A DNA stretch of 64,000 nucleotides from Schlesneria paludicola DSM 18645 (GTDB lineage Bacteria > Planctomycetota > Planctomycetia > Planctomycetales > Planctomycetaceae). Numbering within the stretch: the stretch's first letter is position 1; the number at the start of each line of letters is the position of its first letter. Under the pieces are notes generated by a model, which was not told where the DNA came from, searched no databases, and saw only the letters and a list, made by a program, of their open reading frames with translations. A program made the position numbers and the translations under genes. The stretch covers positions 3,052,716-3,116,715 of the forward strand of contig NZ_JH636434.1 of the NCBI RefSeq assembly GCF_000255655.1. The letters are read 5' to 3'. Positions 45,568 to 55,400 of this stretch are shown here, one piece after another.

Positions 45568-47037
45568 ATGGATTTGTTTCGAGAATACGCCACGAATGTC
45601 ACGCGACGTCACTTCTTTCGACAGGGGTCGAATGCCGTGGGATGGGCGGCGTTGTCCTCACTGCTTGGTCGATCTGCCACCCATGGTGTGATCAACGCCG
45701 CTGAGCCGGCGCCGCACCTGCAATCTCTGATGACCCATCACGCTCCCAAGGCCAAACATGTCATCTATCTGCATATGGTCGGCGGCCCGCCGCAGATGGA
45801 CATGTACGACTATAAGCCGGTCATGAATGACTGGTACGACAAGGACCTGCCTGAATCGATCCGAAACGGGCAACGCCTGACCACAATGACGTCAGGACAG
45901 GCCCGGTTTCCAATCGCACCGTCGAAATACGCATTTGAGCAGGTCGGTGAATGCGGCATGTGGGTCACCGAACTGTTGCCGTGGACCAAGAAAATGGTCG
46001 ACGACATGTGCTTCATCCGTTCCATGAATACCGAAGCGATCAACCACGAACCCGCCATCAGCTTCATGCAAACAGGAAACCAGATCACGGGCCGGCCCTG
46101 TCTTGGCGCATGGGCCTCCTACGGGCTTGGTTCGCTGAACGAGGATTTGCCCACGTTCGTCGTCATGGTGGCGCGCCCGACAAACACCGAGCAGATGCAG
46201 GCCATTTCGGCGAGATTGTGGCAAGCCGGTTATTTGCCGGGTGAACATGCAGGGGTCTCGTTCCGTAGTTCGGGCGATCCCATCCTGTACATCAACAATC
46301 CACCGGGTGTGCCGCCCGAAATCCGGCGACGCACACTGGACGGACTGAAGCAACTCAACGAACAAACGTTCGCTCAACTTGGCGATCCCGAAACGCGGAC
46401 GCGGATCGAGCAATATGAACTGGCGTTTCGGATGCAGGCGAGCGTCCCAGAGCTAACGGATCTGGCCAGCGAATCCGAATCAACGTTCAAGCTGTATGGT
46501 GACGCCGCGAAGAAGCCCGGCACATTCACCAATACTGTGTTGCAGGCGCGACGTCTCGTCGAACGCGGTGTCAGATTTGTCCAGATTTATCACAACAACT
46601 GGGATACGCATGCCAATGTGGCGGGTCGACTGCCAGACCAGTGTCGCGACGTCGACCAGGCCTGCTACGCACTCGTCCAGGATTTGAAGCAACGTGGACT
46701 TTTTGACGACACACTCATCGTCTGGGGCGGCGAATTCGGTCGCACGATTTATTCCCAGGGCGGATTGTCGAAAGAAAACTATGGCCGCGATCATCACCCG
46801 CGTTGCTTCACCATGTGGATGGCGGGCGGAGGATCGAAAGGCGGCAAAATCTACGGCGAAACGGACGAGTTTAGTTACAACATCGTTAAGGACCCGATCC
46901 ACATTCGCGATTTTCACGCCACGGTATTGCACTTGCTCGGTTTTGATCATGAGCGGTTCACATTCCGATTCCAGGGACTCGACCAGAAACTGACAGGGGT
47001 CGAGCCTGCACATGTGGTATCTGAACTTCTGGCGTGA
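45568..47037 (+). CDS. DUF1501 protein (second copy)
   Basis: This 489-residue paralogue has the leader TRRHFFRQGSNAVGWAAL. Key segments are YLHMVGGPPQMDMYDYKP, ARRLVERGVRFVQIYHNNWD and LIVWGGEFGRTIYSQGG followed by GRDHHPRCFTMWMAGGGSKG, and it ends FDHERFTFRFQGLDQKLTG. The usual DUF1549/DUF1553 cytochrome partner gene is absent next to it. It is probably exported through Tat. Its role is unknown. Confidence 0.93.
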   Translation: MDLFREYATNVTRRHFFRQGSNAVGWAALSSLLGRSATHGVINAAEPAPHLQSLMTHHAPKAKHVIYLHMVGGPPQMDMYDYKPVMNDWYDKDLPESIRNGQRLTTMTSGQARFPIAPSKYAFEQVGECGMWVTELLPWTKKMVDDMCFIRSMNTEAINHEPAISFMQTGNQITGRPCLGAWASYGLGSLNEDLPTFVVMVARPTNTEQMQAISARLWQAGYLPGEHAGVSFRSSGDPILYINNPPGVPPEIRRRTLDGLKQLNEQTFAQLGDPETRTRIEQYELAFRMQASVPELTDLASESESTFKLYGDAAKKPGTFTNTVLQARRLVERGVRFVQIYHNNWDTHANVAGRLPDQCRDVDQACYALVQDLKQRGLFDDTLIVWGGEFGRTIYSQGGLSKENYGRDHHPRCFTMWMAGGGSKGGKIYGETDEFSYNIVKDPIHIRDFHATVLHLLGFDHERFTFRFQGLDQKLTGVEPAHVVSELLA

Positions 47038-47120
47038 TCCGACATTCTGCGGACCACGTTAGGGACTTGAGGAGCAGTTTGTTGACTGCGCCAGGGAAAC
47101 TTTTGTGGGAGTCCGCAACC

Positions 47121-48248
47121 ATGTTGGGACAACGTTTGGGATCGATGTGGAAAGCCGCATTCGTCGGGTGTGCGATGCTGATCGCACCAATGGTCGTGTG
47201 CGCTGCAGATATCTCGGATGAAGCCGGCTTCTTCAGTGCAGCCGCAATCGAGAAAGCCAATACATCCATCCGGGAAATTGAAAAGAAGTCGGGTCACGAC
47301 ATTCGCATTGAAACACACGCCACGGTTCCGAAGGACCAGATCGATGCGGTGGCGAAGATGGACCACACCGAACGGCAGGTGTTCATGGACCGCTGGGTCC
47401 ATGAACGAGCGAAAGCCGTCAAAGAAACGGGTTCGCTGGTCCTGATCTGCAAAGACCCCGCCCGCATTGAAACGTGGTTCAGCGGCCGATTGGCGAACAG
47501 CGGCATGACCAAAGCCGACCGCCAACGAGTGATTGACGCAGCGGTCAGTGGCATGAAGTCGAAAGACTTTGATGCCGCACTGAATGACACCGTTTCCAAG
47601 CTCGGTGAAGTTTACGCGAAGCTGTCGCCCGCTTCGCGATTACGCAGCGACGCCGGGCACCGAGAGCCGCTGCCCCCAACGACGTCATCGACTCCGGCCC
47701 GTGAGGCCGGGCCCATCCATCACGCAGCTCCCATTAAGCAGGTGAATTCCATGGGTTGGATTTATGTGGTCGGGATCGTCATCGCTGCAATTTTCGCAAT
47801 TCGAATGCTTTCGGGACTGTTCGGCAGTCGCGGCAGCGGATACCCAGGCGGTCCTGGACAACCTGGGATGGGTGGATATCCACCCGGGGGTTACCCACCC
47901 GGTGGAGGATACGGCCAGCCCGGCTATGGAGGCGGTGGCGGTGGATTCATGCGGAGTGCCGCAGGAGGTCTTTTCGGAGCGGTCGCGGGGAACTGGCTGT
48001 ACAACGCCTTTGGGGGACAATCGGCTCACGCCCAGGGACCGATGGCCGATGGGTCTGATCCACTGCGTGGCAGCCGCACGCTCGGCGGCGGCGACCAGCC
48101 ACCAGGCAATAGCGGCTGGACCGATGACGGTAGCTCGTCCGGCGGCGGCTGGTATGACAACGGTGACTCGGGCGGAGGTGGCGATTTCGGCGGAGGAGAC
48201 TCCGGTGGCGGCGACTCCGGCGGTGATAGCGGTGGCGGCGATTTCTAA
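47121..48248 (+). CDS. TPM-domain membrane protein with Gly-rich tail
   Basis: This is a 375-residue protein from the ATG at 47,121. A frame opening at 47,034 overlaps the previous stop. The order is signal peptide (FVGCAMLIAPMVVCAAD), a TPM domain (residues about 30-165, DEAGFFSAAAIEKANTSIRE and LVLICKDPARIETWFSG), a transmembrane helix (GWIYVVGIVIAAIFAIRML), then long Gly/Pro-rich and Asp/Ser/Gly-rich repeats. TPM domains are linked to photosystem repair in plants and to unknown envelope roles in bacteria. The gene starts 83 bp after the DUF1501 gene. Confidence 0.85.
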   Translation: MLGQRLGSMWKAAFVGCAMLIAPMVVCAADISDEAGFFSAAAIEKANTSIREIEKKSGHDIRIETHATVPKDQIDAVAKMDHTERQVFMDRWVHERAKAVKETGSLVLICKDPARIETWFSGRLANSGMTKADRQRVIDAAVSGMKSKDFDAALNDTVSKLGEVYAKLSPASRLRSDAGHREPLPPTTSSTPAREAGPIHHAAPIKQVNSMGWIYVVGIVIAAIFAIRMLSGLFGSRGSGYPGGPGQPGMGGYPPGGYPPGGGYGQPGYGGGGGGFMRSAAGGLFGAVAGNWLYNAFGGQSAHAQGPMADGSDPLRGSRTLGGGDQPPGNSGWTDDGSSSGGGWYDNGDSGGGGDFGGGDSGGGDSGGDSGGGDF

Positions 48249-48295
48249 GCCTTCTCGTATTGAGTTACTTCCCCTCGATGTCACTGAGATCGGAA

Positions 48296-48329
48296 GAGGC
48301 GTTCCCAAGCGGGAGCTTGGGAACGAGGA
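48296..48329. repeat. Family D palindrome (CCCAAGCGGGAGCTTGGG)
   Basis: GGCGTTCCCAAGC and GCTTGGGAACG pair around a short GGGA loop. Related copies with TACC instead of TCCC lie in the tandem block at 54,655-55,235. Confidence 0.8.
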
Positions 48330-48372
48330 TACGAGGGGGAACGAGAGGCCAGACACAACGCGCCAGGCGCAC

Positions 48373-48413
48373 AAAAAACAGGAGCGAGGAAGTCACGGGC
48401 CTCCTCGCTCCTG
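48373..48413 (-). terminator. Intrinsic terminator of the sugar-kinase gene
   Basis: The 12-bp stem CAGGAGCGAGGA/TCCTCGCTCCTG reads on the minus strand into six T. It lies about 43 bp beyond the kinase stop. Confidence 0.85.
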
Positions 48414-48455
48414 TCATTGATTGCCCAACTGTCAGTCGACGATTGCGCTGAACGA

Positions 48456-49529
48456 TTATCGCTGAATCCGTGCCGAGCCGCCCTTCGCGAACGATTCGAC
48501 CTGCTCGAGCGTCGCCATGGTGGTGTCGCCGGGGAAGGTGGTCAGCAACGCACCGTGTGCCCAACCCAGTCGCAACGCTTCGTCCGCTGACTTCCCGCTG
48601 AGCAATCCATAAATGAAGCCCGCGGCAAAGCCATCGCCACCACCCACACGGTCACAGACATCCAACTGGCATGTCGGCGCGTTGTAAGTCTTGCCTTCGA
48701 TCCAGCACACCGCACTCCAGTCATGGTGATTGGTCGTATGCACTTCGCGCAGCGTCGTCGCGACAACCTTGATGTTCGGCAGTTGCTTGGCCACGTCGTC
48801 CATCATTGCCAGGAATGCGGACGGGTCGATCTTCGACTTGGACTCGACGTCAGGTCCCTTCAATCCCAGCCCCTTCTGCAAATCTTCTTCGTTACCGACC
48901 AGAACATCGACATTCTCGACGATTCGACGCAGCGTCTGCTGCGCGGTCGCCAACCCGCCCGAGATCTGCCACAACTTGGCGCGGAAATTCAGGTCGAATG
49001 AAACAATGGCGCCCGCCGCTTTCGCGGCTTTCATCCCTTCGATGATCAGATCAGGGGTTGTCGATGACAGCGCGGAGAAGATTCCTCCGCTATGGAACCA
49101 GCGTACGCCGCCAGCCATGATTGTCTTCCAGTCGAAATCACCGACCTTCAGTTTGGCGGCGGCTTCGTTCGAGCGATTGTAGAAGACGACAGGGGCGCGA
49201 ACGCCCAGTCCCTGGTCGCTGTACACGGTCGCCATGTTCGGGCCCGTGACGCCGTCGTGTTCGAAGTACTTGTAGAACGGTTTGACACCCATCGCGCGAA
49301 CGCGTTCGGCGATCAGATCACCGATCGGATAGTTCACCATTGCCGATGCGACACCGGTATTCAGCCGGAAACAATCCGACAAGTTCGCGGCGACGTTGAA
49401 TTCACCTCCGCTGACATGAATCCGACATTCGGTCGCCTTGCGAAAGGGAATAATTCCGGGATCGAGGCGGTTGACCAAGGCCCCCAACGAAAGGAAATCC
49501 AGTGCGCCAGTGGGGGAAATCTTCAACAT
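48456..49529 (-). CDS. PfkB-family sugar kinase, 2-keto-3-deoxygluconate kinase-like
   Basis: This 357-residue protein starts at the ATG at 49,529, with AAGGAAG about 4 bases upstream. The PfkB signature near the C-terminus, CDRVGGGDGFAAGFIYGLL, holds the catalytic Asp and anion hole. The N-terminal sugar-binding region is HVSGGEFNVAANLSDCF. VSFDLNFRAKLW and VLVGNEEDL are typical of KDG kinases. It would phosphorylate ketodeoxygluconate or a related sugar acid with ATP. It is a single gene with its own terminator. Confidence 0.88.
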   Translation of the reverse strand: MLKISPTGALDFLSLGALVNRLDPGIIPFRKATECRIHVSGGEFNVAANLSDCFRLNTGVASAMVNYPIGDLIAERVRAMGVKPFYKYFEHDGVTGPNMATVYSDQGLGVRAPVVFYNRSNEAAAKLKVGDFDWKTIMAGGVRWFHSGGIFSALSSTTPDLIIEGMKAAKAAGAIVSFDLNFRAKLWQISGGLATAQQTLRRIVENVDVLVGNEEDLQKGLGLKGPDVESKSKIDPSAFLAMMDDVAKQLPNIKVVATTLREVHTTNHHDWSAVCWIEGKTYNAPTCQLDVCDRVGGGDGFAAGFIYGLLSGKSADEALRLGWAHGALLTTFPGDTTMATLEQVESFAKGGSARIQR

Positions 49530-49751
49530 CGTTCTTCCTTACAAGTGATGGTATGAGTCAGGACATCGCCAGCGGCAAACCGTGGCAGACGGATCGAGCA
49601 CTCAATCTCTTCATCCCAAACTGGTGAAAAGAGGGAATCCGTCAGTTTTCAGTCGCGTCGCATAATAATGGCTCGTGGCACCGTGAAAAAGGGGCGAAAC
49701 CATTCCGTTTCGCCAGTTCCGGCCGGAACTTCGCCGGGGCGCGACCGCGGA

Positions 49752-50582
49752 TCAGGCGTCTGTGGGCGGTTTCCAGTCTCCCCAGTGCGACAAATAGGTT
49801 TTGTACACAGGAATATTTTCGCTTTCGGCCTCAAGCCACACTTTCGCTTCACTCACCAGTCGATGTTCATCCTCGACGGTCAATTTTCCCAGTAAAACGC
49901 GCGTGCGAAGAAAGACGAAATAGGTATCGAGCACGTCACAGCGGCAGTAGTCATTGATCGCCCCGACCTCGCCCGCGTCGTACATCCCTTGCACCTGCGA
50001 TCCATCGACGCCCGTCTTACCGGGCTTGCCGATCAGGTTCGCCAGCAGATTCAGCCCCCCGCTGATCCGCGAGGCCCCGAAATTTGACAGCAGATCCAGC
50101 AGGTCGAGATGCGCGTTTGCGTTGTACCGATTGCGTGCCTGTTCATACGTGCGGGCCTCCACGTTAAACCATGCCGGGACGGAGTATCCATAGCGATACG
50201 CCGCCAACTCCATCACCGGGACGTCATAGCCGCGGCCATTGAACGTGACGAGTGTCGGGCGGCCGTAGGCATTCCATCCCTGCCAGAAATGGCGGGTGAT
50301 GACATGCGGTCGAAATTTGGGCGAATCCAGCACTGCCACGTCGTGCAGCTTGTATTCGGCATCGACCTTTGCCACGGCGACAGAGATGGGCAACATAAAC
50401 GTAACGGGTAGAACGTCCTTACCTGTGTCCGCAAGAAGCTGTGCGCGATACTTCGCGATCGCCTCGTCCGCCGTCAACGTTTCGTTCGGATACCGGATCT
50501 TGGCGACCAAGTCACCGTCCGCAATCGTCTCGATATCAAAGATGAAGTACGAGATCACGGGCTTGCGATCGGAGCCTGACAT
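49752..50582 (-). CDS. Predicted 3'-5' exonuclease, PolB-related
   Basis: This 276-residue protein matches the stand-alone PolB exonuclease family. Exo I is [15 protein letters not shown], Exo II is [20 protein letters not shown], and Exo III is around [21 protein letters not shown], so the DEDD acidic residues are present. [14 protein letters not shown] is also typical. It probably removes 3' nucleotides from DNA, and its partner is unknown. AGGAA precedes the ATG. It is divergent from the region upstream of the S4 gene. Confidence 0.9.
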   Translation of the reverse strand: MSGSDRKPVISYFIFDIETIADGDLVAKIRYPNETLTADEAIAKYRAQLLADTGKDVLPVTFMLPISVAVAKVDAEYKLHDVAVLDSPKFRPHVITRHFWQGWNAYGRPTLVTFNGRGYDVPVMELAAYRYGYSVPAWFNVEARTYEQARNRYNANAHLDLLDLLSNFGASRISGGLNLLANLIGKPGKTGVDGSQVQGMYDAGEVGAINDYCRCDVLDTYFVFLRTRVLLGKLTVEDEHRLVSEAKVWLEAESENIPVYKTYLSHWGDWKPPTDA

Positions 50583-51041
50583 CAGGGGGCATTCCTAACC
50601 AGAAGAATTGAGCGGGAGAAGAAAACACGATATCCCGCAAAGCAGGATTGCGAAATCCAACGATCCCCGCGAATTCACCAGGTCCGTTCCTGCGAAGCGT
50701 TCTGGAACAATCACAAGGACGTCCCCGCCGATCAAATACAGGCATTGTCGGGTATTCTCTTGATTGCCGCAGATGCGGCCATTCCACGTGCCCGCGTGAA
50801 AGGGAGCCTCTGGCATCCGACGGCCTCCTTGGATCTGGTGGCTTGGTTGGGTCTTCAGCCCGCAAGAAAATGCCACGGTGTGACCAGATGGGGCTCATTC
50901 CGCGACCAGAAATCGTTCACGGCGTTGCCGAGAAGGCCTGCCGCATCACAAAATGCCACGGAGTGCACGCTCGCATTCCAAGATTCAGTCCAATTGTGGG
51001 CTGTGTTAATCCCAAACGTGACCAAATCATTGAGCTCCACC
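50583..51041. other. Intergenic stretch, no gene seen
   Basis: About 460 bp lie between the divergent exonuclease and S4 genes. A long frame reading into the S4 gene from 50,745 has no family resemblance before residue 99 and is not accepted. Confidence 0.5.
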
Positions 51042-51251
51042 ATGATACCGCCATCATCCGCCCGTCCGATTACGCTCGACCAATTCCTGAAGCAATCTGG
51101 AATCGTCGGGTCGGGTGGCCAAGCCAAAATTCTGATTCAGGAAGGGGAAGTCCTGCTGAACGGCGTCGTCGAAACTCGACGTGGCAAGAAATTGTCGCCT
51201 GGAGACGTCGTGACGATTGGCAATGAAGTCCTGCGAGTCCCCCAGGACTGA
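51042..51251 (+). CDS. S4-domain RNA-binding protein (YbcJ-like)
   Basis: This 69-residue protein starts at the ATG at 51,042 and consists almost entirely of an S4 domain: TLDQFLKQSGIVGSGGQAKI, then GEVLLNGVVETRRGKKLSPG and DVVTIGNEVLRV. Such small proteins bind structured RNA, probably ribosomal or tRNA. The longer open frame upstream is rejected as non-homologous. It is convergent with the hydrolase gene. Confidence 0.88.
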   Translation: MIPPSSARPITLDQFLKQSGIVGSGGQAKILIQEGEVLLNGVVETRRGKKLSPGDVVTIGNEVLRVPQD

Positions 51252-51274
51252 TGCGCACCCTGACGCTCGACGCC

Positions 51275-52210
51275 TTACTCGCTTCGAGCCGACGACACAG
51301 GGTCCGGCTGGGCCAATAAGTACTGATCAAGAAACGTCAGCACCTCGTTTTCATAAAGCGGCGGATTCTGTTCCAGCAGATCTTGATGTCGCGCCCCTTG
51401 GAACACGACCAGTTGCTTTGGCTCGGACGCGGCCGCAAACAATCGCCGTGTTTCGGCGATTGTCGTGTGCGGATCCCGATCACCACTGGCGATCAGCAAC
51501 GGACAGGCCACTTCGCCAATGTGCTCGATCGGTCGCAAGCGATCAGCCGAGACGCCAAGTCGGGGTTGAATCTGACAGAGCAGAAGTGGCGAGATCAGGC
51601 AGCTTAGTGGTCCAAGTTTCGCTTGAACTCGGTCGCCCACGGCTTCTTCAATCGTGGGGAACACCGATTCAAGTACCATCGCATCGACCTTGAGCGGTGA
51701 TCCCAGCACGGCCGACGCCCCGCCCAGCGAGATCCCAATGACGCCCACACGGTGCTTTGGGTTCTTCTGTCGCGCAAATTCAACGGCCGCCTGAACGTCG
51801 TGACGCTCCAAATGCCCCAAAGTAATGAGACGGCCAGGACTTTCTCCGTGCGCCTGAAGATCGATCAAGACCACGGCGTACCCCTCGTTGATCAGCAGCT
51901 TGGCGCGCTTCAGCAACTTCTTGCGGTTGCCGTGAATTCCGTGGACAAGCACAACCGTCGCCACGGAGTCGGGTGAGTTCGTATACCAGGTTGCAATTTG
52001 CGACCCCGAATCGCTCGGGATTTTTGCCGCGACAAAGGGGAAGTCAGGAGGTGCCTCACCGACCACCTGATTCGCGGACGCCACCAAAGCCCCGGCGATC
52101 AGCCAGGATGCGAGTCCCACGGCGAGGAATAGCAGACTGAGTGAGAACGCGATCCAGCGGACTCGACGAAACGTTCGCACACGCGGCTGGGAAGGAAGGC
52201 GGTGTTCCAT
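51275..52210 (-). CDS. Membrane-anchored alpha/beta hydrolase
   Basis: This 311-residue protein starts at the ATG at 52,210. An open frame to 52,345 is unlikely coding. A signal anchor spans residues 19-45 (IAFSLSLLFLAVGLASWLIAG). The hydrolase core shows the oxyanion HGIHGNRKK, the nucleophile elbow GVIGISLGGASAV (Ser), the acid in LIASGDRDPHTT and the base in ARHQDLL. The substrate is unknown. It is probably active on the outer face of the inner membrane. Confidence 0.88.
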   Translation of the reverse strand: MEHRLPSQPRVRTFRRVRWIAFSLSLLFLAVGLASWLIAGALVASANQVVGEAPPDFPFVAAKIPSDSGSQIATWYTNSPDSVATVVLVHGIHGNRKKLLKRAKLLINEGYAVVLIDLQAHGESPGRLITLGHLERHDVQAAVEFARQKNPKHRVGVIGISLGGASAVLGSPLKVDAMVLESVFPTIEEAVGDRVQAKLGPLSCLISPLLLCQIQPRLGVSADRLRPIEHIGEVACPLLIASGDRDPHTTIAETRRLFAAASEPKQLVVFQGARHQDLLEQNPPLYENEVLTFLDQYLLAQPDPVSSARSE

Positions 52211-52442
52211 GGCGATTCCATTTGCGCAGGGTACGGCTGCCAGCTCGTAGCCAATCAGACGACGCTGTTCGTCGGGTCGCGATGCATGCACTTCGTGACG
52301 CATCGCGGCCCGCAGCGGCCGACAATGACATCGCTGATCGTTCAAATACTGTCAAGATCCGTTTACGGGCCACGGATTCTCTGCGATGAAAATCGCGTCC
52401 GTTCCGAACCGTGAACCGTGCTCCCGAATCGAAGCGGTCTCT

Positions 52443-53978
52443 TCAAGACAGCAGGGCATGAATGACGTGACCGTGCACATCGGTCAGCCGACGGTTGGCT
52501 CCATTGTGTCGAATCGTCAATCGCTCGTGATCAATGCCAAGCAGGTGCAACACGGTCGCGTGGAAGTCGTATGTCGTCGTGACGTCGTTCACCGCACGCC
52601 AGGACCAAGGGTCGCTCTCACCGTAGGTCGCCCCTTCGCGCACCCCCGCACCCGCCATCCAACCGACGAAGGTCCCTCCGTTGTGATCGCGGCCCTCGCT
52701 TCCTTGAGAGAATGGCATGCGACCGAACTCGGTACTCCACAGCAACAAGGTATCCTCCAGCAACCCGCGCTCTTGCAGATCGTTTAAGAGTGCCGCGATT
52801 GGTTGATCGACGGCCTGACACATCGGTGGAAGTTCTTTGAGAATACTCGTGTGATTGTCCCAGTTGTTTGTGGGACCACCGGCACCACTCCAGACCTGCA
52901 CAAAACGGACGCCCCGCTCGACAAGCCGTCGGGCCAGAAGACATCGCTTGCCGAAGTCTTCCGAAGGCTTCTCCTGCAGCCCGTACGCTTTCTGAGTCGC
53001 TTCCGACTCGCGACTGAGATCAAAGGCCTCGGGGGCGCTCAACTGCATTTTCGCAGCCAGTTCGTAAGCCCGAATCCGGGCTTCCAAGCGTGAGTCGCCC
53101 GGGTTGGCGGCCAGATGCTCACGATTCATTTTTTGTAACAGCGCCCGCCCATCGCTGTCGGCTGCAGGAGTGATAAACCGCGCCGAAGCGGGGGCGTGCA
53201 GGTCGGCAATTGGCTCGGACGATGCGGTGTTCAGAATGGTTCCCTGATGGGATGCCGACAGGAACCCATTCTGGAAATTTCCCTTTTGATTGTACGGCAA
53301 CCCGCGCGCATCTGGCAGCACGACGAACGTGGGCAAGTTCTCTGTCAGACTGCCCAGCGCGTAGCTTGTCCAAGCGCCGAGGCAAGGGGCACCAGGGGTC
53401 AGAAATCCTGTATTCATCAAGTAGCTGCCAGGGCCATGAACGTTGGTCCGCGACTGCATGGCCATGAAGAAGCCAAGCCGATCGACATGCCTGGCCAGAT
53501 GCGGCAACTGGTCCGAGATCCAGCGTCCGGTCTCACCATGCTGGTGGAATTCAAAGGGCGGCTTCAGGACATTGCCCGGAGCACTCGTGGGAGCCTCGAC
53601 ATGCACGTTCTGGCCGGGATCGAATTTCTGGCCCGCCTGCTGAAACAAAGCGGGCTTATAGTCGAACAAGTCCATCTGGCTCGCGCCACCATTCATAAAC
53701 AACTGAATGACGCGGCGCACTTTGGCGCGATGATGCAAACCACCGTTTAGTTCCGGACGGGGTTCATCGGCGAGGGCCGACGAGCGTCCCAACAGATCCG
53801 CCAGGGCAACTGCACCAAATCCCCCGGCGGCCGACGACAGAATCTGTCGCCGCGAGAGTTCGAATGTCGCCGCCACTCGGTCCTGACAGGTCAGCGACCA
53901 CCGCCCGGAGGCATGTGAGTCCGTCTGCCGCGAGTTCGACGTGTCACTTCGGACTTGAAGCTCCATTGGGGTACTCAT
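52443..53978 (-). CDS. DUF1501 protein (third copy)
   Basis: This 511-residue protein starts at the ATG at 53,978, with AGGAG 11 bases upstream. It has a Tat-like leader at residues about 42-60 (LSRRQILSSAAGGFGAVALA) after an unusually long, polar N-terminal extension. The DUF1501 core contains RRVIQLFMNGGASQMDLFDY, ARRLVERGVRFVQVWSG, NNWDNHTSILKE and LLLWSTEFGRMPFSQGSEGR followed by the final HATVLHLLGIDHERLTIRHN. No DUF1553 partner adjoins it. Its role is unknown. Confidence 0.93.
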   Translation of the reverse strand: MSTPMELQVRSDTSNSRQTDSHASGRWSLTCQDRVAATFELSRRQILSSAAGGFGAVALADLLGRSSALADEPRPELNGGLHHRAKVRRVIQLFMNGGASQMDLFDYKPALFQQAGQKFDPGQNVHVEAPTSAPGNVLKPPFEFHQHGETGRWISDQLPHLARHVDRLGFFMAMQSRTNVHGPGSYLMNTGFLTPGAPCLGAWTSYALGSLTENLPTFVVLPDARGLPYNQKGNFQNGFLSASHQGTILNTASSEPIADLHAPASARFITPAADSDGRALLQKMNREHLAANPGDSRLEARIRAYELAAKMQLSAPEAFDLSRESEATQKAYGLQEKPSEDFGKRCLLARRLVERGVRFVQVWSGAGGPTNNWDNHTSILKELPPMCQAVDQPIAALLNDLQERGLLEDTLLLWSTEFGRMPFSQGSEGRDHNGGTFVGWMAGAGVREGATYGESDPWSWRAVNDVTTTYDFHATVLHLLGIDHERLTIRHNGANRRLTDVHGHVIHALLS

Positions 53979-54235
53979 CGATACGATGACTCCTGTTCAA
54001 TTGGCCGTCGCCGAAACCACCCTTGCAGGGAACTGAAGACAAACACGTCGACCGTAAATGCAGGGTGTGATCGTAAAACATCAACTCGTCATCTCGAATC
54101 ACACTCGCCCGCCACCACTTCACCTCAGACCCTCGCCCACCCTCAATCGGGGTCGCTGGAATCTTTTGTCCTGCGACTTAGAATGGCCAGTTGCTCGCGT
54201 TCAAGCATCGTACCTTCTTGTCATGAAATCGCACC

Positions 54236-54667
54236 ATGTTGAAACTGATTCCCCCCATCATTTCCCCTGAACTGATGTCGATTTTGATGCGGATGGGCCA
54301 CGGTGACGAACTTGTGATCGCGGACGGCAATTTCCCCGCCGAAAGCTGCGCACAGCGCATCGTCCGCGCCGACGGTCACGGTGGGGTGGAATTGCTCGAC
54401 GCGATCATGACCTTCTTTCCGCTCGATTCGTTTGTCGACCATCCCGCGAGCGTAATGCAACCAGTCGACGAAGTCGCAACGGATCCCCCCATCTGGGCCG
54501 AGTATCAGCGAATTTTGACGCGGCATGAAGGACATGATGTCGAATTGCGACCGATCGAGCGATTTCGATTCTACGACTTTGCCAAGTCCGCCTATGCGAT
54601 CGTCGCGACAGGCGAGACCGCGGTGTACGCGAACCTGATCCTGAAAAAGGGCGTGGTCAGCTGGTAA
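54236..54667 (+). CDS. RbsD/FucU-family sugar mutarotase (fucose mutarotase-like)
   Basis: This 143-residue protein has the family start (LKLIPPIISPELMSILMRMG), the active-site histidine and aspartate in GHGDELVIADGNFPAESCA, and the C-terminal FYDFAKSAYAIVATGETAVY that closes the site. It interconverts sugar anomers, probably of fucose or ribose type. The last codons lie inside a hairpin (GGTCAGCTGGTAAC pairing with GTTACCAACTGACC) that starts the tandem repeat block. Confidence 0.9.
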   Translation: MLKLIPPIISPELMSILMRMGHGDELVIADGNFPAESCAQRIVRADGHGGVELLDAIMTFFPLDSFVDHPASVMQPVDEVATDPPIWAEYQRILTRHEGHDVELRPIERFRFYDFAKSAYAIVATGETAVYANLILKKGVVSW

Positions 54668-55235
54668 CACTCGTTACCAACTGACCGCTCTCATTCCGCG
54701 ACACAGGTTTACGACTCTCCTCGCTTCCCCTCGCTTCCCCTCGCCTGCCTCGCCCCCCTCGTTACCAAGCTCCCGCTTGGTAACGCTTCTTCGCATGAAT
54801 TTTCCCGTCGTCCAAGGACCTGGCGAGGCCCATCCTGTGCGTTTCCGATAACGAGGAAGCGTGCGCTATTGGCCCCAGGACTCTTTCTTGCTCGGCTGAA
54901 ATCGAGAACGCAGGAGGCGTTACCAAGCGGGAGTATGGTAACGAGGACAAATGAGGGTATGGTCACTTGGTAACACTCGTCACCAAGTGACCGCTCTCGT
55001 TGCGCGACACTGGTTTACGACTCCCCCTCGCTTCCCGTCGTTACCAAGCTCCCGCTTGGTCATGCTTCTTCGCACGAATTTTCCCAGCGCCCAACGACCT
55101 GACGCGGCCCATCCTGTGCGTTTCCGATAACGAGGAAGCGTGTGCGATGGCCCCAGGACACTTTTCTGCTCGGCTGAAATCGAGAACGCGGAGGCGTTAC
55201 CAAGCGGGAGCTTGGTAACGAGGAAAATCAGGGCG
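54655..55235. repeat. Tandem repeat of about 300 bp, two copies, with family D palindromes
   Basis: Unit 1 (54,655-54,960) and unit 2 (54,961-55,235) are clearly homologous. Each begins with a GGTCA...TGACC hairpin. Each then contains the inverted palindrome GTTACCAAGCTCCCGCTTGG, the segment CCCATCCTGTGCGTTTCCGA, the segment CTGCTCGGCTGAAATCGAGA or a close variant, and the palindrome CGTTACCAAGCGGGAG. No gene is present in either unit. Confidence 0.85.
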
Positions 55236-55400
55236 TGGTCGCCTCACGGCAATCTACCAGCAGTTCGCTCCGGCTTACATTTCGCACACCTCGACGATCT
55301 GCATCCAAAACATATTTGCATATCGTATGCATCAACACTACAATTGCGACGTTAGACGAGGCGGGCGTGGTTTGCATTGCTGTTTTTCCGGGAGATTTTG

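Noticed and set aside
50745-51041. 99-residue N-terminal extension of the S4 protein
   Set aside because: It has no homology to S4 proteins, and the ATG at 51,042 gives exactly the usual domain length.
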